Positions 1-11,211 of a DNA stretch of 64,000 nucleotides are shown piece by piece; within the stretch, counting starts at the first letter, position 1, and each line of letters opens with the position of its first letter. The position numbers and the translations under genes were made by a program. Below the pieces are notes generated by a model that worked only from the letters and a program-made list of their open reading frames with translations, did not search any database and was not told the origin of the DNA. The stretch comes from Leptolyngbya sp. SIOISBB (GTDB taxonomy: Bacteria; Cyanobacteriota; Cyanobacteriia; Phormidesmidales; Phormidesmidaceae): the NCBI GenBank assembly GCA_010671905.1, contig JAAHII010000001.1, positions 7,402,026 to 7,466,025 on the forward strand. Reading direction: 5' to 3'.

Positions 1-171
1 CAGCGGCCCTGTAAACCCGTTTTATTGTTGGACGATATCTACACTACTGGGATAACGGTACAGGTAGCGGCTAGCGAACTACGTCGTTGCGGTATCTCTG
101 TCTGTGGCGTGGTCACAGTCGCTCGCGCCTGGATGGAAACTATCAGATCAGCAGAGCCTTGCTCCCCTTAA
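1..171 (+). CDS. ComF-family / phosphoribosyltransferase, C-terminal part (5' end outside window)
   Basis: Open from base 1: QRPCKPVLLLDDIYTTGITVQVAASELRRCGISVCGVVTVARAW; PRPP-binding motif VLLLDDIYTTG; TAA at 169-171. Confidence 0.8.
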   Translation, partial: QRPCKPVLLLDDIYTTGITVQVAASELRRCGISVCGVVTVARAWMETIRSAEPCSP

Positions 172-243
172 ACCTCTCCATTAAGCTGGGATGAGAAATT
201 CAGAGCCATGCCATAGGAATCGCGACTCAAACCCTCAAATAGT

Positions 244-336
244 GGTAACCGTCCCCTGAGCGAAGTCGAAGGGGACATTCTGGTTGGGTTTTGGCTTCGA
301 CTTCGCTCAGCCAGCATAATTCCTGGGACGGTTACC
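244..336. repeat. Inverted-repeat (MITE/REP-like) element
   Basis: GGTAACCGTCCC(244-255)...GGGACGGTTACC(325-336), internal CTGAGCGAAGTCGAAG/CTTCGACTTCGCTCAG; AAATAGTGG-type sequence on both flanks. Confidence 0.7.
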
Positions 337-757
337 AAATAGTGGCTCCTTGAGCGTTGCAGTTATCTTGCCGCTAATGAGTAACTATCGATTATGAGCT
401 GTATTTGCTGCTGTTGAGTGACGGTGTCTCGCCATCGGCAAATGCGTATCGTCTCGTTAAAATTACTCGATACATCTGTTACTACTGTTATCGTTCGAGT
501 GATGTCAGGCCTTGAACGCATCATGAGAAACCGAGCGATCGCCAGTCACTGGGAGGGCGTTGGTTGTCCCACGACCGACTCTATTGGCCTTATTTACGAA
601 AATCAACAAAACCTTGCTACTCTGCTCATTTGAGCGAAAAGTTAAGCAATAATGAAGCAAGCAATGACCAAGTCGAGTCAGCGGCATTGCCTAGGTTGCT
701 AGATGACTCGACTCAAGTTTGAATTTCTCTGAATCGCAAAAGGATCGGTAATCGGCA

Positions 758-1579
758 ATGCTAACTGGTGTAGACATTATTTTGTTTGCAGGGTTAGGAC
801 TAACCGCAGGAATTCTGTCTGGCCTCTTTGGCATTGGCGGCGGCATGGTAATTGTACCGGGCCTGTTTTACCTGTTCCGAATCATTAATTTGCCCCATGA
901 ATGGGTAATGCATTTAGCCGCCGGAAGTTCGATGTGCATCATGGTGTTCACGTCAGCATCATCAGCTTGGTCGCACCATTTACGAGGCGATGTGCAATGG
1001 CCAATTTTTCAGCGGATTTTACCGGCGATCGCGATCGGTGTCATCTTTGGCAAGTTAGTGTCTTATCGTTTGAATTCAGATTATTTAGAATTTATCTTTG
1101 GCGCCTTTCTGGTCTTTGTGTCCCTCAAAATATTGTTTGACTGGCTCCCCAAACCTGACCAACCAGGAGAACCTGATGGCCAATTAATCAAAACAGTAGG
1201 AACCGTCCTAGGCTTCAAATCGGGCGTACTCGGAATCGGCGGCGGTGCCATTAGTGTGCCGTTTTTACTCTATTCAGGGTTGCCCATGAGCCAGGCTAGC
1301 GGTACATCAGCCTCCTTTACCTTACCGATCGCCCTGGTAGGAACACTAAGCTGTCTGAGCTTATCTACCCACGGATTAGATATCCCCTTAGCAATCGGGA
1401 CAATTTATTGGCCTGCAGTACTCCTGGTGGCCCCATTTACGATGCTGGGCGCTCCTCTTGGCACCCAACTTTGTCATCAAATTGCCTCACGGATACTCAA
1501 GCGCTGTTTTGCCCTATTTTTATTGACGTTGGGATTGCGCCTCTTATTTGAGGTGGCTGAAACTTTTGTCAGCGGCTAA
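758..1579 (+). CDS. Sulfite exporter TauE/SafE family membrane protein
   Basis: Eight-TM-like hydrophobic protein with two GxxSGxxGIGGG-type motifs (ILSGLFGIGGGMVIVP, FKSGVLGIGGGAISVP). Confidence 0.85.
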   Translation: MLTGVDIILFAGLGLTAGILSGLFGIGGGMVIVPGLFYLFRIINLPHEWVMHLAAGSSMCIMVFTSASSAWSHHLRGDVQWPIFQRILPAIAIGVIFGKLVSYRLNSDYLEFIFGAFLVFVSLKILFDWLPKPDQPGEPDGQLIKTVGTVLGFKSGVLGIGGGAISVPFLLYSGLPMSQASGTSASFTLPIALVGTLSCLSLSTHGLDIPLAIGTIYWPAVLLVAPFTMLGAPLGTQLCHQIASRILKRCFALFLLTLGLRLLFEVAETFVSG

Positions 1580-1660
1580 AGCAGAGCTTCCATCCCAACC
1601 TGAATCTATGTCTGGTGAGTCATCAGGACGCCTGCAATATGTGTCCTGAATGTCACGAGC

Positions 1661-1789
1661 TATAGCAGAATTCGGAATACTGAGGTCGGAATACCCTTCG
1701 GGAAGGGCCAGCCCTACGGAATTGAAAGGTTTGTCAAACGTCGATTACAGCGATCTGGAGCAATCTAACCAAACTACGGTTTGCTATAG
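1661..1789 (+). repeat. Dispersed MITE-like repeat, copy A
   Basis: ctatagcagaattcggaatactgaggtcgg...aaactacggtttgctatag; related to 11212-11319 and 9312-9400; ends are imperfect inverted repeats. Confidence 0.55.
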
Positions 1790-1966
1790 GTCAAGTCGGA
1801 TGAGATATACCTTGCAATCACAATTGCAACACCTTGCATGTCGAACGAAGACCATGAGGTTGAAATGTCTACAATGCCATGAATTTACGTCTAGCGTCTC
1901 TCTCGATAATTATCCACGGCACAAAAGAATGGTTAGAAAACACCTTCGTCATTCAAGCCTCAAATC

Positions 1967-3313
1967 CTAATCATTAAGCTGTGCCGCAGGCCCAAATAAC
2001 TTACTGAATTCGATCGATGTTGTGGTTACAGCGATCGTCAAGAAAATTGTTTGGCTACTATTCTGTCCCCCCAAAGAACTTTCACTCATGTTGATCATCA
2101 GCGTATAGAAGATGAACATAACAGGCCAAACATGTATCCAAGAAAAATCAGTCTTGAGAAGCACTAAACCCTTAATAAGCGTTATCCATAGCGTCAGCAT
2201 CAAAAGTGCCAAACCAATGATGCCAAGACCCAACGCGAGGTCTAAGAAACCATTGTGAGAGTTAGGTAAATCCCATCTCACTGCGTTCCTGACATAAAAT
2301 GACTCACCATAAATGCCATGCCAAAATCCGTCAAATCCATACCCTAGCCACAGTCTTTCCTGAATCTTACTCAAAATGACATCCCAGATATCTGTGCGCC
2401 CAGTCAAGGTTGGATCCTTTCCCAAAAGACCTAATATAAAGTTCATGATTGTCTCTTGCCAAGTCACAATAAAGAAATACAAACTAGCAAGAGAAACTAA
2501 AGACCAGGCAAATAATTGACCTCGAAAACGCAGTACTTCAATCGCATGAATCAAGGCAATTAGTAATATCGTGTAAAGCAGGGAAGATGAAGACTTAGAG
2601 CCAACAACCATGGCAAAGCTGGTCGCAAATCCTAGATAGGCCAGCCTTCTATCAACGCAAAATTTTGCCTTTGTATAAATTAGAAATGTGGCTGTGCTAA
2701 GGGTCATCGCTTGGCCAAAGATATTCTTATGACTATAAATACCTCGGATGGCTCCGGCATGTTTTCCGGTGTCAATGCCGTACCCTGGAACACCCATGAA
2801 CAAGATGCTTGTCACAAGGACGATGCCGAAAAAAATCAAGAGTATGTTGATCTGCTCCTTAAAGGTGTATCGACAAACAATATAAACACCAAATAGCACT
2901 GTTCCGATTAAGCCAATGGATGCTTTTATGGTCTCTTGTGGTTTTTCAGACCAAATGGTCGACAGCATGACGAACATCAAGAAGACCCAGAAAAAGTAGT
3001 TGTGACAAATGATTGCCAGGAACCTATCCTTTAAGACATCCCATTTCAAGATCACTAAGCTAGCGGTCACAAGGTAGTTGAACATCCAAAAAAGAGTCAG
3101 GATGCCAAAGTCCCAATCAGCGGCACCATCTCCTTCTGTCGCGCCGCCTGTTAGAACCAGAACAATGATTCCTTTAGAGTATAAAAATAAGTATGCAAGA
3201 ACAAATGCCGTTTCTAGCTTTGCAAATATCTCAGTTTTGGCCAGGTCAAAAACTGGCTTGGCAACGATTCTTACAAGATCAAAGGCTGGCTTGGCAACAG
3301 CTTGAATAAACAT
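1967..3313 (-). CDS. O-antigen ligase/polymerase (Wzy/WaaL-like) family membrane protein
   Basis: Multi-TM; GYGFDGFW...NSHNGFLDLALGLGIIGLALL typical of the O-antigen ligase domain. Confidence 0.75.
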   Translation of the reverse strand: MFIQAVAKPAFDLVRIVAKPVFDLAKTEIFAKLETAFVLAYLFLYSKGIIVLVLTGGATEGDGAADWDFGILTLFWMFNYLVTASLVILKWDVLKDRFLAIICHNYFFWVFLMFVMLSTIWSEKPQETIKASIGLIGTVLFGVYIVCRYTFKEQINILLIFFGIVLVTSILFMGVPGYGIDTGKHAGAIRGIYSHKNIFGQAMTLSTATFLIYTKAKFCVDRRLAYLGFATSFAMVVGSKSSSSLLYTILLIALIHAIEVLRFRGQLFAWSLVSLASLYFFIVTWQETIMNFILGLLGKDPTLTGRTDIWDVILSKIQERLWLGYGFDGFWHGIYGESFYVRNAVRWDLPNSHNGFLDLALGLGIIGLALLMLTLWITLIKGLVLLKTDFSWIHVWPVMFIFYTLMINMSESSLGGQNSSQTIFLTIAVTTTSIEFSKLFGPAAQLND

Positions 3314-3757
3314 GATTTTAGAAGTGCATCTTAGATGTTTGGACTTAAGAAGAGTGATTTAAAGCGCTCTTGAAAACTCTGGTTTTATGCCATTGGCTCA
3401 TCTAGTGTGAAATAACTGAGCGGTATAGTCAGCATGAGCAATTACCAGACTAGACAGAACATAGCTTTAGAGCAAAGAAAAGCAGTGCTTGGGTTTGAGT
3501 TGATGGAGATGATACTGAGTTAGTTGAGACATTCAAAGACTGCATAATAAAATCTCCTGATTTCCTTGCGGTACATCAACAAGTGATGCAATGCCAATCT
3601 CAACTTGCTGTATAACGAACTCTCCCTGTGTAAGAGCCATTGTGACAACTTTACAAAAAGTCGGAAGCAATTAACGGTACTCTGCATCACTACTCAGAGA
3701 GCATGATTGATGTTCTGGCAGCAGCTTGAAGATGCTTAATCAACATGCTGTTAACGA

Positions 3758-5176
3758 CTAGTGTGACGTCTTGGCAAATTCTCTTTCTTTTTCCTTAGCT
3801 TTCTGCTTCAGTAATGGTGATGAAAGGACTTGGGTCGCAATGACGATCGCTAAAGCTACAACTGCTCCACCAAACACTCCCACAGCGAGATATTTTTTCT
3901 GAGAGCCCCCATCTGACTCAAGTGGGGGGGTAGCGGGTTCAATCACTCTGGTATTGTAAGTCGTTTCGTTTTCCTGAACTTGTAATTCCTGGATACGCGT
4001 GAGTAGCGCGCTATAGGTGTCTTCTGCAACGGTTACCCGCCGCTCAAGGGCACGTTTTTGGGCGCTTAAGGATGGAATGTTAGAGAGTCGCTGTTGATAC
4101 GTGTCTTGATAATCCCTTAGCGTTTCGAGTTGCTGCTGCAAACCAACGTAAGCAACTTCTGTATCAAGAAAGTTGCGAATCAGTACCTGAGAAATGTCAT
4201 CTTCTGCTCCCCCGGCACCTTGAAGTCGACTCAGAGAAACATTAGGGCTACCACCGGCTAGAGCCAATTGCTGTTGTAAAAAACCTTGTAATGAATCCCT
4301 TCTCGCTTGTAGCTGTCTCATTACCGGGCTATCTGGCTTGAACTGTGCCTGCTCTGCGGCAATTTCTCGTTCTACTGCCTGCAAATCCAACAGAGCTTCT
4401 TGCACGCCTGGGTTTTGTCGGATATTACCCACGATAAAAGCTTGTTCAGCATTCAGCCCAAGCCTACTTTGAATAGCATCTGCCTGAGCTCGAGTGCCTT
4501 CTAGCGTAGATTGCACCGTCGCCGATTCTACAGCTAGTCGCTCAATTTGCTCGACCAGTGAGACTGCTTCATCCTCTAAAACACCAATATTATTTTGCTC
4601 TAGAAAGTCGCGGAGCTCTGTCTCTGCCTGCCGGACAGCGAGTTCTGACTGAGGTAATTGAGCTAGTAGGAAGTCCTTAGCCTCACTGGCTTCTGCCCGA
4701 TTTTGGGTAATGGAGTATTCTCTGTATCGATCAATCAGGGTATTAACGACTGCGGCGGAGGTATCGGGATCTTCACTGACGTAGTCGAGCTTGAGAACGT
4801 CAGTACCGCTGAGAATGCTTATATCAAGGCTGTCATTGATAACTTGAGGTGAAAGTAGTTCGCCCTCATCGTCTCTCAACCCTAAAATTTCGATCGTTTC
4901 TTGAAGAATAGGACGAGATCGAATGACCTGCATCTGGGTCGTTAATGGTGTTTGGTCGATTAACAAAGACTCTAAGCGATCGCCACCGCCACCACGAATG
5001 TCAGTTAAAGCAGAGGCGGTATCAACTTTGGTGAAGAGTAATTTAGCATCGGCTGTGTAGGTGGGCTTTACCCTGGTCGAAGCAAAGACGGAGAGTGCTA
5101 CACAAGCAGTGAATGCACCGATTGCCAAAAGCCCAGCTTCACGAATAGAGCGATTCATTTGTCTAACTTGTTGCAT
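3758..5176 (-). CDS. Wzz/GumC-family polysaccharide chain-length/export protein
   Basis: N- and C-terminal TMs, long coiled coil, ...QKRALERRVTVAEDTYSALLTRIQELQVQE.. and RVIEPATPP motif. Confidence 0.75.
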   Translation of the reverse strand: MQQVRQMNRSIREAGLLAIGAFTACVALSVFASTRVKPTYTADAKLLFTKVDTASALTDIRGGGGDRLESLLIDQTPLTTQMQVIRSRPILQETIEILGLRDDEGELLSPQVINDSLDISILSGTDVLKLDYVSEDPDTSAAVVNTLIDRYREYSITQNRAEASEAKDFLLAQLPQSELAVRQAETELRDFLEQNNIGVLEDEAVSLVEQIERLAVESATVQSTLEGTRAQADAIQSRLGLNAEQAFIVGNIRQNPGVQEALLDLQAVEREIAAEQAQFKPDSPVMRQLQARRDSLQGFLQQQLALAGGSPNVSLSRLQGAGGAEDDISQVLIRNFLDTEVAYVGLQQQLETLRDYQDTYQQRLSNIPSLSAQKRALERRVTVAEDTYSALLTRIQELQVQENETTYNTRVIEPATPPLESDGGSQKKYLAVGVFGGAVVALAIVIATQVLSSPLLKQKAKEKEREFAKTSH

Positions 5177-5939
5177 GTCTAGACCTCTTAACTCTTAAAC
5201 ACCTGCATAGCTCAGTCCGTGACCTCCTGAAATCCCTGAGAAGCTGGCGCTTACACAAGTGCAGCTGCAACTCTCTTTTCCGGGCGATAGCCAACACCAA
5301 ACAAATGTTAACCATTGTTTCGGCGCAGCTCAAGAATTTTATTTTCCTTTATCAAGCCATATTAACTGCTTGCCTAAATATGGGCGACAGTGCTCATAGG
5401 AATGTTGACGAACAGCGATCCAATACGTGGCACCCTGTAAGAAATTGATGAAGCATTGCTAGAGCCATGTCAATTAATCTGGAGAAATATCCTGCAGGCA
5501 CCCTAGCTGGACATAATCAGAGTCGCTTCCATTAAGATGGATTTCACTCTGCAATACTAAAAATAAAAAGTGAGTTGCTAAACCTTTGTGAGGTTCTGTT
5601 GTCTGACACTTCATACTTCAGGCAGGAAGTTGAAGCTTTTGCAAAGTCTGAGTGAGTCCTAACTCCGTAAAGGTCAGTATGAATCCCTTCGCAGAGGATA
5701 ATCGTCAGATTATTCCCCATAATCTTAGCCCTACAAGAATGAGGGATGGGTTGATTGAGTAACCATTGATGGCTAATGGTGCCAACATCTTTGCCCGAAT
5801 TTCACACTTCATCCCTCAACTGTCCGTAATAGTGCCCATTTCGTCATCGATGTCATCCAAGGGGGTTGGGTGTGTCAACTTTTTAAGCCAGAAAACCAAT
5901 GATCAGTAAGGTCTGTTTTCACAAAACCGGGCTGTGAGC

Positions 5940-7898
5940 TCACCGGTCAGCTGCGGTTGATGGCTCAGGGCTGGTCGTATGACGAATCGGGGTGGGCATC
6001 GTGTCAGATTGATCGAGGTAGTCGTCGAAGCGGATTTTGAGGTCGTCGGTGGTGAGATCTTGACTCCAATATCCCACCAGGGCTTGTCCCCAGGCCCAGG
6101 CATTGTGCGCGGGCGGGCGATCGCTACCCTGCAGCATAATGGGCCACAGTTTAAGAATTTCGCCAGACCGGAAGCGGGTTCCGGGTTCGTTGAGTAGACT
6201 GGCGAGTTCATAGGTCAGCATCATTTTGCTGGCCACGACGGGAACCTGTTCCGCAGGAATCGATTGTGCAAGCAGCAGGCCAAGTTCTGGGGTGCCGGTA
6301 AAACGCGCAGAGAGAAAGGTAAACAGAGGGGTTTTGACCAGAGCAACTACCCCCTGACTGCTGGTCATTTGCAGGGCGTAACGCTCAACCAAACGGATGG
6401 CGGCGGCAATGCGGGCTTCGCGACTGCGAAGGAACTGGGCCAAGCGTTGGGATTTGGCGGGGGCGATCGCGGCGATCAGTTGCGTTGCTAAGGCGTCACT
6501 GCCCCAAGCTTCGCGGTTTTCCGCTGCTGACTGCGTCACCACGGGTAAGACTTGCTGTACCCAGGAACCTAATTGTTCTTGACGATAGGCGACAGCAGCG
6601 CGGATATTTTCCTCTTTAGGACGATCACCGTCCTGCCAGTTGTAAGGCGGCTCCCATTCACGCATGGGCCGTAAGCGATCGACTTGAGTCAACACCACTA
6701 AGCTCGGAATCGCCTTCCCTTGGTTTGCAAGATCTCGCAAGAAGGCAACATCCGCATCTAATGCCGGATCTAACGCCGGATTGGCTAGCAAAATAACGTC
6801 AGCCTCTAGCGCTTGATCGAGTACCTGCTGTCGCAAATCAACCCGATCAACCTGCTCATAGCCAGGGGTATCCCAGAGGTTGAAAATTTCATCAGCCGAG
6901 GTGGTCCATTGGTAACGAGTAATTTGGTCGGTGCTGGGTAGAACATCCACGGCGGCCCGATCTTGCTGAAACAAGGTGTTAATTAAACTGCTTTTGCCAG
7001 CTCCGGTACGCCCAACCAACAGCAAGTTAAGAGGGGTCGTGGCGATCACCTGCTCTGCCTCTGCCGCTTCCATGAGTTCCCGCAGGGTTTGACTGTGACC
7101 GGCATCCTGAGCAGGGGGTTGAAACGCCAGGACTGAATCACCGCCATAGAGCGCGATCGCGCGCTTGCACAGCAGGGTCAGCGCGGTTTCCCGTAGGGTT
7201 TGGCTCAAATTAGCGAGTAATTGCTGGTTAGCCTGGGTGCCCAAAGGACGTCCGACTTCTCGCGCGACCGCCCCAATCGGATTCCAGAGCCAGCGACTCA
7301 GATCCAGTACCGTCCCCAAACGCTTTAGAGGCGTTTCTAAACGGCGGTAGGTTTCATAAGCCTGATAAACCTGAGCGACGGTGACTTGATTTAGAGCGGG
7401 CGCAGCGACACTCATATAGCGATCAAGGTCATCCACAGTGCCGCGAATCAGCCCATAGGCTTGGGGCACATAGATATTTAGGAGAGGATATTTTTCTGCC
7501 GGATGGTAAAGCTTGGCGATGTCGCGAATCAGCGTTTGACAACGTTGCGTAAACGCAGGCCAGTCTTCCCAGAGCGGTAAGTCTTCTCTGGCCGTTTCTA
7601 AAGTTTGCCGTAGTACTGCTTCAACTTGTGCCGGAGGCACTGAAGTCGCCGTCTCGCTGAGAGTGGCTTGGAGCTGCGATCGCACCGTTTCTAGGTTGTC
7701 TTCCAGGGTCAGTTGATCCGGTTGGGTCCAGCGGCTGAAAAGCCAGCGCCAAAGCACGATCGTGATCGCCACCACAGCCCATACCCAACTCCATCCCCAG
7801 GTATGCAGCTGTATTCCGGCCAGCAGTGCCAACCCACCCATCAGGATCACCGGCGGCATCGCGAGGACAATCAACTGCCAACGCCGTAAATTCCACAT
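5940..7898 (-). CDS. Era-like GTPase with C-terminal DUF697-like region
   Basis: Walker A LLVGRTGAGKSSLIN, DTPGYE, TQVDRL; N-terminal TM. Confidence 0.75.
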   Translation of the reverse strand: MWNLRRWQLIVLAMPPVILMGGLALLAGIQLHTWGWSWVWAVVAITIVLWRWLFSRWTQPDQLTLEDNLETVRSQLQATLSETATSVPPAQVEAVLRQTLETAREDLPLWEDWPAFTQRCQTLIRDIAKLYHPAEKYPLLNIYVPQAYGLIRGTVDDLDRYMSVAAPALNQVTVAQVYQAYETYRRLETPLKRLGTVLDLSRWLWNPIGAVAREVGRPLGTQANQQLLANLSQTLRETALTLLCKRAIALYGGDSVLAFQPPAQDAGHSQTLRELMEAAEAEQVIATTPLNLLLVGRTGAGKSSLINTLFQQDRAAVDVLPSTDQITRYQWTTSADEIFNLWDTPGYEQVDRVDLRQQVLDQALEADVILLANPALDPALDADVAFLRDLANQGKAIPSLVVLTQVDRLRPMREWEPPYNWQDGDRPKEENIRAAVAYRQEQLGSWVQQVLPVVTQSAAENREAWGSDALATQLIAAIAPAKSQRLAQFLRSREARIAAAIRLVERYALQMTSSQGVVALVKTPLFTFLSARFTGTPELGLLLAQSIPAEQVPVVASKMMLTYELASLLNEPGTRFRSGEILKLWPIMLQGSDRPPAHNAWAWGQALVGYWSQDLTTDDLKIRFDDYLDQSDTMPTPIRHTTSPEPSTAADR

Positions 7899-7952
7899 CG
7901 TGTCAATCCTCAGTCAGTATTCCGGCAGCCATTGACATGCCGCATTTGCCAT

Positions 7953-9206
7953 CTACGCATCTTCATCCCCAGATTGATCTAGCGTGTTGAGATTGGGGCT
8001 CGCGTCAGCGACATCAACGGTTTGCGTCTCTTGCCAATCTTGTTTGGCCTGCTGAAAGGTTGTACTCATTAGGGCTTGAATCGCTTTGGGATCTGGCTTT
8101 TTGCCCGCCATTAAGTCACCGAAGTAGACACATGAGCCTTCACCTAGGGCCCAGGTATAGCCAACTGCCCATGAGGTGGCGACGACACTGCCGATGCCGG
8201 GAATGAACTTCACAAGCTCGCGGCCCACCGCTTGGGCAAAAAAGCCCCCAGCCAGGGTGCCAATCACCCCGAGGGCCTGACCAAATGTGAGCGTTTGTTT
8301 GTAGACTCGCCCCAGGGCCGCCACCATCGAGATTTGCAGACTGGTGAGCACTGGCATGGTGGCAAATGGCAAGGGTACTGCCGCCGCCACCCCAGCCATG
8401 ACGGCAAACGCACTGATGTAACGCCGCGCAACGCGGCGATAGAGGTCACCGATCGCTTTGCCCTCGGCATCGGTTTCTAAGAGTTGGTGAATAGCCTGAG
8501 CCTGGGCCTGCGGCAGTAGCTCATCCAGCGCCTGCTGCAGCGCCGACAAGCCATAAAACACGGGATCATAGCCGTCTTCTTCTAACGTAAAGTCGATCAG
8601 TAATGTGCGATCACTCAACGGCTCAAAATTCTTTTCGGTGGTTTGAGTGGCCCGAGCGATCGCCTCAAACTCAGGGGGATAGTCAGGATGATCGGTGGTT
8701 GGCGACGGGTACAGTTCGTGGAGGCAGGTCAACACCAGCAGGCAGGGAATGTGAGGAAAGTCTGTTTTGAGCTGGGCAATAATTTGCTGCAGGCTATCGT
8801 TCGCAAAGTCGGTAATTTTGATGGTAAGGATAAAAATGCGCGATCGCGTGACATCTTGCTTGAGCGTCTGGGTCAGATCATCAATGAGCACCGTCGGATC
8901 TCTTGCTGCATCACCTAGCCCTACAGTGTCTGTAAACACCAGCAGCGGCAGTTCTTCGGACGGATAGGGATATTGCTGGGTACTGCGAGTATGGGGCTGA
9001 AATCCCTGGCCAACGATCGCGGCTGGTTGGCCGGTCATACCCCGCACAATCGAGCTTTTACCCGCTTGAGGTTTGCCCAACAAAATCACCTCGGTTGTGG
9101 GTAATTGTTGCCTGACCGCCTCTAAATGTTCCGCGATCTGCGCTTCGTTGACCGTAAAGCGCTGCCAGAGAGTTTGGGCTGGTCTGAGTATCCTTTTTGC
9201 AAACAC
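7953..9206 (-). CDS. GTPase with DUF697-like C-terminal membrane domain
   Basis: Walker A LLGKPQAGKSSIVRG, DTVGLGD, LTCLHEL; glycine/alanine-rich hydrophobic C-terminal region. Confidence 0.75.
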   Translation of the reverse strand: MFAKRILRPAQTLWQRFTVNEAQIAEHLEAVRQQLPTTEVILLGKPQAGKSSIVRGMTGQPAAIVGQGFQPHTRSTQQYPYPSEELPLLVFTDTVGLGDAARDPTVLIDDLTQTLKQDVTRSRIFILTIKITDFANDSLQQIIAQLKTDFPHIPCLLVLTCLHELYPSPTTDHPDYPPEFEAIARATQTTEKNFEPLSDRTLLIDFTLEEDGYDPVFYGLSALQQALDELLPQAQAQAIHQLLETDAEGKAIGDLYRRVARRYISAFAVMAGVAAAVPLPFATMPVLTSLQISMVAALGRVYKQTLTFGQALGVIGTLAGGFFAQAVGRELVKFIPGIGSVVATSWAVGYTWALGEGSCVYFGDLMAGKKPDPKAIQALMSTTFQQAKQDWQETQTVDVADASPNLNTLDQSGDEDA

Positions 9207-9311
9207 GCCACATTACCGCGCCATCACTTCTTCACCAGGATAGAAAATCCTTTCCCAGGCATCGGCTTTCGTTAAAAAAGTTGCCGCTTTTTGCGATTGA
9301 AACCGCGTTCT

Positions 9312-9400
9312 GTAACGAACTGCAGTTTGATCAGGTCACTCTGGATAGTTGAAACCGGCTTCTGGCAAGCATTTCAACTCCGCACTCCGCATTCTGCTAT
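9312..9400 (-). repeat. Dispersed MITE-like repeat, copy C (inverted relative to B)
   Basis: aactgcagtttgatcaggtcactctggatagttgaaaccggcttctggcaagcatttcaactccgcactccgcattctgctat is near-reverse complement of 11212-11319. Confidence 0.65.
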
Positions 9401-9454
9401 GGGCATTCGCTGGAATTGGGTGATTGACTGACTTGTCGACATTACCCGAGTAGC

Positions 9455-10747
9455 TCAATCATCTTGATTTTCTGGGTTCTCTAGATCATCATCTGCGACG
9501 GGATCAGCAACCACGGCGGGAATCACGGGATCAACTGGCTCCACCGGCTCAGCAACCACGGCGGGAATCACGGGATCAACTGGCTCTACCGGGGTTGCAG
9601 GAACTGCTGGCATCGCTGGAAGGCTCGGAGTTGCGGGGGCTACCGGGGGGCTCGCCACCGGTTCTAAAACGCCCGGTGGCAGAGCGATCGCATTAATGTC
9701 ACTAATACTATCGACGGTGGCTGGGATTAAGCCATTTTGTCCCGAGATGCCCGCATCAAGGTCAAAAGTTGATGCATCAAGTGTCGGTTGCGCCACCACG
9801 GGTTCTCGCTCAGCAAAATCAACTGATACCTGCCCCATGCCTACATCTGTGAGGTGAGATGATGCGGCCTCTAGACGGTTGGTTGCGAGACCGGAGCGAT
9901 AACTACTGGCTGACACTTGCCAATCCAGATCGGTAGCGACACTGACTTGTTGATCTAAGATATCTGGATTGAGCCAAGACAGGCCGACAAAATTAGCTTG
10001 TTGCGATAACGCGTCGAGGGTCTCTTGCCGAACCGGCGCCGTCGGCGAACTGCCTTCAGCAAAGCTGGGGTCATCCAAATGCAAGTCGGCAACTAAGGGG
10101 CTCGTCTCGTAAAACAGCCGTAAATCAAACTCAAAGACTTCTAGCTGACTATCAGCAGCGATCGCCATTTGACCGGCCACTAAACTCACTTGCCCGCCAT
10201 TAGGCAACTCCACCACCACCGGTCCTGCCGGGTTGTTGGTCAGCGCCATGACAATGGTGCGGCCGGGGGATGGGGTGATGCTAGGCGAGGCCTCAGGGTC
10301 TACAAAAACGGGTGATTCGGGGATGTGACGAATCACGACGGCGGTGCCTTGGATGCCGGTGATCGCGCTAGGGGTTTCGATGGTGCTGGCCCCCCGGCCT
10401 GGAGGCACTAGTAGCAACGCGGTCCCGTTGGAAAGACGAAAATTGCGGGTATTGGGCACAAACCAAAATGTGGCTTGCTCCCCAATGCGAGCGAGTGAAC
10501 CATCGTTAAATCGCAGGTCGGCTCGCGAAGCTGTAGCCGTACGAATCGCATCTCCTAGAGTGAGCCAATCGGAAAGAGCAGCGGCTCTGGCAATCCCCCT
10601 TTCAGGCAAGTACTCAACATTATTCTGTAGCGCCTCAACATCAGCCCGAGTCAAGGGGACTTGGGCTAGTACTGGGTTCGACATGGCCGAACTCATTAAC
10701 AAGCCGACTAAGCCTGTCAAGCCGCTTAATTGCCAAGGAATTCGCAT
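9455..10747 (-). CDS. FecR-domain protein with proline-rich repetitive C-terminus
   Basis: Signal peptide; SRADLRFNDGSLARIGEQATFWF FecR signature; C-terminal (EPVEPVDPVIPAVVA) repeats. Confidence 0.75.
   Translation of the reverse strand: MRIPWQLSGLTGLVGLLMSSAMSNPVLAQVPLTRADVEALQNNVEYLPERGIARAAALSDWLTLGDAIRTATASRADLRFNDGSLARIGEQATFWFVPNTRNFRLSNGTALLLVPPGRGASTIETPSAITGIQGTAVVIRHIPESPVFVDPEASPSITPSPGRTIVMALTNNPAGPVVVELPNGGQVSLVAGQMAIAADSQLEVFEFDLRLFYETSPLVADLHLDDPSFAEGSSPTAPVRQETLDALSQQANFVGLSWLNPDILDQQVSVATDLDWQVSASSYRSGLATNRLEAASSHLTDVGMGQVSVDFAEREPVVAQPTLDASTFDLDAGISGQNGLIPATVDSISDINAIALPPGVLEPVASPPVAPATPSLPAMPAVPATPVEPVDPVIPAVVAEPVEPVDPVIPAVVADPVADDDLENPENQDD
9505..9594. repeat. Two tandem 45-bp coding repeats in the FecR gene
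   Basis: cagcaaccacggcgggaatcacgggatcaactggct.. begins at 9505 and 9550. Confidence 0.8.
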
Positions 10748-11211
10748 GCTAGCTTTTACCTAAACCAATTCGATATCAACTGGGTAGAGCCGCCATCTTT
10801 TGGACATCAATAGCTCGCAATTTCCCTGATTGCTATGGAACTATGCTGTGCTGTCGTCTGCTAGTAAACACACACAAGTTCATCGAACTTTTATAGAAGC
10901 CTAGGACAAGAGTTTACAAACAAGATTTTGTATAGAAAATAACAGCTTAGTGCTGTACCTATTTTCTTCTTGCCAATTTATTGAGGTAACGCCGATGGGT
11001 TCAAGGTCGCTCATAGCCACTGATTCAGCCTCAAGGAAGGCGATTGAGTTAAGTAATGCTCAAGGACATACACGTCGTTTCGAGGGCGATCGCGACAGAT
11101 TGGTGATCCAGCCAGAGTAAGGTTCAGAGTTTAACAATGAAGGCCTTAGTTGACAGAGACTTAGAACACCCCGAATTGTTCCCAACTATCCCAGGCGGCG
11201 GTCACAATTGA

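Noticed and set aside
418-1140. ORFs 418-633, 505-687 and 901-1140
   Set aside because: Short, overlapping, low-information; 901-1140 is out of frame inside the TauE/SafE gene.
1650-1970. ORF 1650-1970
   Set aside because: Runs through the dispersed repeat; composition does not look coding.
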